Source: Candidatus Omnitrophota bacterium
GTDB lineage: Bacteria; Omnitrophota; Gorgyraeia; Zapsychrales; JANLHA01
Direction: 5' to 3'
NCBI GenBank assembly: GCA_024653845.1
Contig: JANLHA010000210.1
Span: forward strand, 1 to 7,988
Length of the DNA stretch: 7,988 nt
In this document: positions 5,883 to 7,988 of the stretch, in pieces
Layout: each line of letters opens with the position of its first letter
Position numbering within the stretch: position 1 is the stretch's first letter
Notes under the pieces: generated by a model
Seen by the model: the letters and a program-made list of their open reading frames with translations, nothing else
Databases searched by the model: none
What the model was told of the DNA's origin: nothing
Program-made: the position numbers and the translations under genes

Positions 5883-7745
5883 GTGAGAATATCTCCCCGT
5901 AGTTGGCTGTTTTTTATTGTCTTGTCCGTGGTGAGTTTTCTTATCTGGTATCGCTTCACTTACCCCACATTTTCTTTTGTAGACCTTTCCATCGATCGTG
6001 CTTCCGCTCTCAAAACCGCTGAAGATTATTTGCGTCAAGAAAAGGGCGAGGACCCTACGACGTATCTTCATGCCGTGGTCATGGGGGTTTCTGGTTCCGT
6101 CGATCAATATTTGCAAAAAGCCATCGGATTTGAGAAAGAGATTAAATTTCTTAAAGAGCATGATTACGATCTTTTTTCATGGAATATTCGATTCTTCAGA
6201 GAGAACCAAGAAGAGGAATACAGTGTCTCTGTAAGTGCTGCAACGGGAGAAATCATCCAATTTCACCGCAATCTGAAATCAAATGCTGCACGGCCTGACT
6301 ACGGAGAGGAAGCGGCCCGACAAAAAGTCATTGCATTTTTAAAAGAGAGATTTGGATTTAATCCGGATGAATATATTGTTCATACACATCATACTTCCAA
6401 CTTGGATCATCGTACGGACTATTCATTTTCTTGGGAGAAAAAAGATGTTTTTTTACGATGGAATAACGAAGAGGGCGGTGGGGGAGCCAAGGTTGTCATT
6501 GGAGCTAATATTTCAGGAGATGAGATCTTTTCTTTTAGCAAGGTTGTTCTCGACATCCCCCAGGATTTTAGTCGTTATATTGAACGGCAAAAGGTTGTTG
6601 GCCGCAACTTGTCTGTTCTTTTTCGTATCATCTTTTTTTCCATCTTAACGGCAACGATTTTCTATGTGGTTGTCAGAAGAAATGACCTTGTCATGCATAC
6701 GGTTAAGAATTTTTGTATCGCCGCGACAGGCTTTCTTTTCTTTTTGCATCTTTTAGGATATTTAAATGAATTTGAGAATATCCTCTACAATTATCCGACA
6801 ACATCTTCAATGGTGTCCTATTTATGGCGAAATCTGATCAATTTATTGATGGATGCTTTCATCGTCACGATCACCCTTCTCATGCCTCTTTTGGCAGCAG
6901 AATCTTTGCATTATGAAGTTCTGAAAGAAAGGAAAGATGGCGCTTTTCTTCATCATTTATTATCCACATTCCTCTCACGAAATATTTCATCAAGAATCTT
7001 TTTAGGATATCTGGTTTGTATTATCATGGTGGGGATCCAGTCGTTTGCATTTTATTTTGGTCAGAAATATTTGGGTGTCTGGGAAGAAAAAATTTGGATG
7101 GCCCAACTCTCGGCAAGTTATCTGCCTTTTTTGGCCGCTTTCAGCATTGGCATAGGAGCAAGTCTTAGTGAAGAAGTGGCTTTTCGTGTTTTTGGAATTA
7201 GTTACGGAAAGAAGTTTTTCAAGAATATCTTCGTGGCTATTTTTATCAGCTCGGTGATTTGGGGATATGGGCATAGCACATATGCTGTTTTCCCGATGTG
7301 GTTTCGTGGGATGGAAGTGACCGCATTAGGGATTTTCTTATGCGGGGTTTATTTGCGTTATGGACTCATCCCAGTTTTAATCGGGCATTATCTTTTTGAT
7401 GTTTTTTGGATCAGTGCAGCTTATCTTTTGGGAGACGCACCCGTCGTTCATTTCTACAGCTGTTTGGCGGTTCTCCTTTTACCGTTGGTCTGGGCTGTAA
7501 TGGCTTATGTGGCCAATCGTTCAGAAGAGGAACGTCCGATGCGTTGGAAATTGAGCCGTCATCAGATTTTTAACATGGAAATTCTAAAGGAATATCTGCG
7601 TAAAAGAAGTCTTCCAAAAGGTTTTGAAGAAGCGGAGCAGCTCAAGACAAGCATTGCTTCACATGGTTGGGACATTGCTGTGGTAGAAACAGCCTTAGAA
7701 GATCTTGCTAAAGAAGGTCAGGATTCTCATCGGAGGAATTCCTAA
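5883..7745 (+). CDS. CPBP-family intramembrane metalloprotease with two PepSY-like units
   Basis: This 620-residue membrane protein is a predicted intramembrane protease of the CPBP (CAAX/Abi, Rce1-like) family. Residues 9-23 form a first membrane helix. Residues ~38-230 are a hydrophilic, probably extracytoplasmic region that reads as two PepSY-like units, each with a helix and then a strand section ending in TGEIIQF or SGDEIFSF. A multi-helix membrane region starts at ~244. The protease motifs are complete: EEVAFR (Glu430, Glu431, Arg435), WGYGH (His464, with Trp in place of the usual Phe) and HYLFD (His502, Asp506). After the last helix (~525-543) is a hydrophilic tail, ~547-620, containing a GW-x5-VETAL element like small UBA-type helical domains. 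The start is GTG 5883, supported by AAAGAGG at 5867-5873, 9 bases upstream. Substrate and biological role cannot be read from the sequence. Some CPBP proteins process prenylated or peptide substrates and others serve bacteriocin immunity. It is probably co-transcribed with the exported helical protein. Confidence 0.88.
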   Translation: MRISPRSWLFFIVLSVVSFLIWYRFTYPTFSFVDLSIDRASALKTAEDYLRQEKGEDPTTYLHAVVMGVSGSVDQYLQKAIGFEKEIKFLKEHDYDLFSWNIRFFRENQEEEYSVSVSAATGEIIQFHRNLKSNAARPDYGEEAARQKVIAFLKERFGFNPDEYIVHTHHTSNLDHRTDYSFSWEKKDVFLRWNNEEGGGGAKVVIGANISGDEIFSFSKVVLDIPQDFSRYIERQKVVGRNLSVLFRIIFFSILTATIFYVVVRRNDLVMHTVKNFCIAATGFLFFLHLLGYLNEFENILYNYPTTSSMVSYLWRNLINLLMDAFIVTITLLMPLLAAESLHYEVLKERKDGAFLHHLLSTFLSRNISSRIFLGYLVCIIMVGIQSFAFYFGQKYLGVWEEKIWMAQLSASYLPFLAAFSIGIGASLSEEVAFRVFGISYGKKFFKNIFVAIFISSVIWGYGHSTYAVFPMWFRGMEVTALGIFLCGVYLRYGLIPVLIGHYLFDVFWISAAYLLGDAPVVHFYSCLAVLLLPLVWAVMAYVANRSEEERPMRWKLSRHQIFNMEILKEYLRKRSLPKGFEEAEQLKTSIASHGWDIAVVETALEDLAKEGQDSHRRNS

Positions 7746-7752
7746 TTGGGGC

Positions 7753-7780
7753 TTGTCAATTTATACTTTTTTGATATACT
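7753..7780 (+). promoter_or_regulatory. Predicted sigma70-type promoter
   Basis: TTGTCA (7753-7758, five of six matches to the -35 consensus) is followed by a 16-base AT-rich spacer and TATACT (7775-7780, five of six matches to the -10 consensus). Transcription would start near 7786-7788, giving a leader of about 40 bases before the ATG at 7826. It lies in the only gap of any size in the window and faces the molybdo-flavoprotein gene, so that gene probably begins its own unit. The AT-rich composition makes chance matches more likely, which limits confidence. Confidence 0.55.
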
Positions 7781-7792
7781 ATCGAAATAGTA
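7777..7792. repeat. Small perfect inverted repeat over the -10 and transcription start
   Basis: TACTAT (7777-7782) and ATAGTA (7787-7792) are perfect inverted repeats around CGAA. The left arm overlaps the predicted -10 box and the right arm the predicted start point, which is where a repressor site would sit. ATAG recurs at 7801-7804 and 7812-7815. It could equally be a by-product of AT richness. It is too weak and lacks the G/C-rich stem of an intrinsic terminator. Confidence 0.35.
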
Positions 7793-7825
7793 AAATTTTA
7801 ATAGTTTGTAGATAGGTTTAAATCT

Positions 7826-7988
7826 ATGTTGCTCAGGCACTTCACATTTCATGCTCCCCGAACCGCTGTCGAAGCCGCTAAACTTTGTGCCACCTTACCC
7901 GATGTTCGCATCTTGGCTGGAGGGACTTTTCTTCTTAATAGTCTTAAATTGTTAAAGAGAAAAGGGACCAAAACCCCGCAGCATGTGG
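7826..7988 (+). CDS. FAD-binding subunit of a xanthine dehydrogenase / CO dehydrogenase-type molybdoenzyme (5' end only)
   Basis: The frame stays open from ATG 7826 to the window end, giving 54 codons. The product starts MLLRHFTFHAPRTAVEAAKL and reaches LAGGT at residues 30-34. This pattern is that of the PCMH-type FAD-binding domain of molybdopterin dehydrogenases (FAD_binding_5): an F-x-x-x-x-P-x-x-x-x-E-A opening, then the AGGT pyrophosphate-binding loop. Such subunits pass electrons between the 2Fe-2S centres and FAD in xanthine, CO, nicotinate and related dehydrogenases. AGGT is followed by Phe rather than the common Asp or Ser, and the stretch after it is Lys-rich and longer than usual. 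The Shine-Dalgarno sequence is weak (ATAGG, 7812-7816, 9 bases upstream). The substrate cannot be assigned without the catalytic subunit. The rest of the gene lies beyond the window. Confidence 0.75.
   Translation, partial: MLLRHFTFHAPRTAVEAAKLCATLPDVRILAGGTFLLNSLKLLKRKGTKTPQHV

Larger units (their letters stand above)
7746..7825. other. AT-rich intergenic region between the protease gene and the molybdo-flavoprotein gene
   Basis: These 80 bases are the only gap longer than about 21 bases in the window. They contain the predicted promoter, the inverted repeat over it, the 10-base palindrome TAAAATTTTA (7791-7800), and a weak hairpin at 7812-7827 overlapping the start codon. No intrinsic terminator for the upstream operon is evident. 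The AGGAATTCCT palindrome at 7734-7743 lies in the end of the protease gene and is not followed by a T run. Confidence 0.6.

Noticed and set aside
5736..6161. Minus-strand open frame of 141 codons spanning the junction of the HEAT-like and protease genes
   Set aside because: It crosses two well-supported genes and their gap antisense, with no ribosome-binding site or domain evident.
6960..6968. TTATCCACA, a perfect DnaA-box consensus
   Set aside because: It is a single copy inside the protease coding region with no cluster or AT-rich unwinding element, and is expected by chance at modest frequency in a window this size.
7734..7743. AGGAATTCCT palindrome as an intrinsic terminator for the operon
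   Set aside because: The perfect palindrome has no loop, is not G/C-rich, is not followed by a T run, and overlaps the last coding codons and stop of the protease gene.

Overview
This window looks like ordinary bacterial chromosome. It has moderate-to-low GC and is densely packed, with every supported gene on the + strand. It holds five complete protein-coding genes plus the first 54 codons of a sixth. The organism cannot be named from sequence alone. The gene contents (citramalate synthase, a Cys-rich valyl-tRNA synthetase, a signal-peptide HEAT-like protein, a large CPBP membrane protease and a molybdo-flavoprotein FAD subunit) suggest an uncultured Gram-negative-type bacterium, perhaps of an Omnitrophota-like or neighbouring candidate phylum. 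That placement is a low-confidence inference.

Layout: 30-1595 is citramalate synthase (cimA), the committed step of the threonine-independent isoleucine route. Its stop codon overlaps the start of valyl-tRNA synthetase (valS, 1595-4252). Ten bases later comes quinolinate phosphoribosyltransferase (nadC, 4263-5117), the last step of de novo nicotinate mononucleotide synthesis. After 21 bases and a strong Shine-Dalgarno sequence there is a small exported alpha-helical HEAT-like protein of unknown role (5139-5861). After another 21 bases comes a 620-residue membrane protein (5883-7745). It has two PepSY-like units outside the membrane, a CPBP (Abi/CAAX-type) protease core with its three motifs intact, and a UBA-like C-terminal tail. 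The tight spacing and absence of any terminator between genes suggest one transcript covering 30-7745, whose promoter lies upstream of the window.

The only real intergenic space is 7746-7825. It is AT-rich and carries a good sigma70-type promoter, a small perfect inverted repeat over the -10/start region, and a weak hairpin over the next ribosome-binding site. It leads into the truncated start of a FAD-binding subunit of the xanthine dehydrogenase / CO dehydrogenase type, apparently a separate transcription unit.

Functionally, the first three genes are housekeeping (branched-chain amino acid synthesis, tRNA charging, NAD synthesis). The next two look like an envelope pair. I found no mobile element, CRISPR array, RNA gene or phage gene. 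The most interesting part is the PepSY-PepSY-CPBP-UBA-like membrane protein and its exported helical neighbour. I do not see a clearly novel multi-gene system, and any novelty is at the level of domain architecture.
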